A stretch of 64,000 nucleotides of DNA from Trueperaceae bacterium (lineage in GTDB: Bacteria > Deinococcota > Deinococci > Deinococcales > Trueperaceae), in assembly GCA_036381035.1 (NCBI GenBank), contig DASVDQ010000024.1, positions 209,501 through 273,500 of the forward strand, read 5' to 3'. Position numbers and translations under genes: made by a program. Below are positions 62,915-64,000 of this stretch, piece by piece; positions within the stretch are counted from its first letter, which is position 1, and each line of letters starts with the position of its first letter. The notes under the pieces are model-generated. The model was not told where the DNA came from. It was given only the letters and a program-made list of their open reading frames with translations, and ran no database searches.

Positions 62915-63595
62915 ATGACGACTAGCGACAAGCTCCTCCTAGCTGGCGTGGGCCAAGCCCTAGAGGCGTTCACGGCCGACGCACCGGAAGAGCAACGAAC
63001 CGCCGAGGCCATACGCAAGGAAGCCGACCAGCTCTTCCACGACCTCGAGTCGTTCGACTCCAGCATCTCCGAGATCAAGTCGGACAAGCGCCTGAGCGAC
63101 GTAGGCAAGGAAGAGCGTCTAGCGCCCCTCCGCGACCAGCTCAGGCAGAGCCTCGAGGCTAGGGCCGCCGCCGTCGAGCGCCGCGTCGCGGAAGTCGAGG
63201 CGCGAGCGCAGATCACGCCGCCCGCTCTCGACCCCGACCCGGCCATCTCGGAAGCCCGCCTAGCGAACGCCCGCAGTGACGCTCGCATGCTGCTCGACTC
63301 AGCCGGCGACCGCGCCGCGGACGTCATGCGGCAGATGGTCGAGTCGAACACCGATCCCGCCGTCACGCACCTGCTCATGTTCACGAACTGGCCGAAGCTG
63401 TACCTGCAGAGCCGAGGCGGCAGCGCAGCGACCGGCATGCTTTGGGACCAGTACAGGGTCGAGCTCCTCGAGCGCGTCTTACCGCCCGACCAGGCGGCCC
63501 AGGCGCGAACGGCTAAGGCCCTCAAGCACCTGAAGCAGGCCGCGCAGATCGCCAGTCACGCCCGCCACTTCGCGCTTGCCGACAGGGGCCTCTAG
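62915..63595 (+). CDS. Coiled-coil hypothetical protein of the element
   Basis: 226 aa. Helical throughout: residues 20-120 contain Glu/Arg-rich heptads (AEAIRKEADQLFHDLESFDSSISEIKSDK and LRDQLRQSLEARAAAVERRVAEVEARAQ). The C-terminal half has NTDPAVTHLLMFTNWPKLYLQ and ends LKHLKQAAQIASHARHF. It could be structural or DNA-associated; no family recognised. No Shine-Dalgarno is seen before the ATG at 62915. Confidence 0.6.
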   Translation: MTTSDKLLLAGVGQALEAFTADAPEEQRTAEAIRKEADQLFHDLESFDSSISEIKSDKRLSDVGKEERLAPLRDQLRQSLEARAAAVERRVAEVEARAQITPPALDPDPAISEARLANARSDARMLLDSAGDRAADVMRQMVESNTDPAVTHLLMFTNWPKLYLQSRGGSAATGMLWDQYRVELLERVLPPDQAAQARTAKALKHLKQAAQIASHARHFALADRGL

Positions 63596-63596
63596 C

Positions 63597-63941
63597 GTGC
63601 GGCAGGATTGGTACTCCCCGACCACCGTCGGAGCTCGCATCGCTAGGGTCCGCGGCATCGCCCGGGCGGAGGGCCGCGCCCTCGAGGTGTGGGAAGGCGA
63701 CGGCCGAACCCCGCAGGGTTTCACCTGCAACGCGCATCCTGGCCGGTCGCTCTCCATGCGGGAGCTGCGCGAGAGCCCGCCGAACCCGCGGGCGTGGCGG
63801 TACGTCGTTCCCAACGGCACGGCCGCCGCGGAAGCCCAGAGGACGGAGCAACGGAGACGCAACGGCGGTGCGATTGCCGCTCTGGACGACGCTCTCGCGC
63901 GTGCGCTTGACCGAGCCTCAGGCGAGCGGAGGGCGGCATGA
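63597..63941 (+). CDS. Small hypothetical protein of the element
   Basis: 114 aa from a GTG 2 bp past the previous stop, with AGGGG 9 nt upstream. Contains RQDWYSPTTVGARIARVRGIAR, ALEVWEGDGRTPQGFTCNAHPG and a charged C-terminal helix (AEAQRTEQRRRNGG). A W-x-G-D and a Cys-x-A-H-P segment might be a ligand site. No family recognised. ATGA overlap with the next gene. Confidence 0.55.
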   Translation: MRQDWYSPTTVGARIARVRGIARAEGRALEVWEGDGRTPQGFTCNAHPGRSLSMRELRESPPNPRAWRYVVPNGTAAAEAQRTEQRRRNGGAIAALDDALARALDRASGERRAA

Positions 63942-64000
63942 GCGATGCGGCATGGCCGCCCGGGTGGAAGTTCATGCCAAGCGGCTACGTCGGGTGGGGC
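63938..64000 (+). CDS. Next gene of the element operon (partial)
   Basis: ATG at 63938 overlaps the previous stop as ATGA and the frame is open to the end of the window. The 21 residues MSDAAWPPGWKFMPSGYVGW and a final Gly begin a protein that cannot be named from this. Confidence 0.6.
   Translation, partial: MSDAAWPPGWKFMPSGYVGWG

Overview
The window is a 64 kb stretch of a very GC-rich bacterial chromosome. Third codon positions are almost always G or C, and AGG is freely used for Arg. The gene set (tRNA genes, clpP-clpX, tig, a monomeric NADP isocitrate dehydrogenase, an alkyltransferase-like protein without its active-site Cys, a LysK/DapE-type M20 hydrolase, no outer-membrane porins seen) and frequent extended -10 or leaderless promoters (TGnTANNNT, often 6-10 nt before a start codon without a Shine-Dalgarno) suggest the Deinococcota, perhaps a Truepera-like lineage. 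That placement is an inference from gene content, not a search.

Layout. 1-5 kb: cysteine desulfurase facing clpX-clpP-tig, with tRNA-Leu and tRNA-His upstream of tig. 5-11 kb: a small alanine-rich protein, an MFS permease, then a SufR-type Fe-S regulator divergent from a secreted protein gene across a perfect 11-bp inverted repeat, then a secreted VWA protein. 11-24 kb: tRNA-Arg/Gly/Pro, miaB, an alkyltransferase-like gene, a tightly overlapping M20 hydrolase/DUF2007-like/CDF trio, mpg-moeA, icd, nudix-prfA. 24-32.5 kb: envelope and regulatory genes (periplasmic binding protein, PKD-type lipoprotein, zinc-ribbon protein, large ATPase/TPR/BTAD regulator, secreted trypsin-like protease) and tRNA-Arg(CCU). 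32.5-40 kb: one minus-strand sugar operon, ROK repressor - binding protein - two permeases - GH5-like - GH1 beta-glucosidase, behind a consensus TTGACA promoter with a palindrome in its spacer and a 15-bp hairpin between binding-protein and permease genes. 40-58.4 kb: heterodimeric ABC exporter, SulP-STAS-cNMP fusion with a subtilase lipoprotein, a cyclase-domain/ATPase/TPR giant, a second MFS permease, a PAS/GAF/LuxR regulator, Hsp20, an ankyrin protein and a DUF4328 membrane protein.

From about 58.62 kb to the end the DNA changes. A 45-nt 3' half of a tRNA-Pro(GGG) gene, still followed by its terminator, has lost its 5' half. Beyond it lie 20-bp repeats, inverted repeats, a palindrome and a chain of overlapping genes of visibly lower GC: AlpA/excisionase-like HTH, small Cys protein, RepB-type primase, DUF3631-type helicase/ATPase, small proteins, MerR-like HTH, coiled-coil protein. 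I read this as the left end of an integrated mobile element, with no integrase or structural genes inside the window. The helicase gene carries nine GGTTCC/GGAACC hexamers in about 213 bp, which could be replication iterons embedded in the replication gene. This element is the least familiar part of the window and the best candidate for something undescribed.
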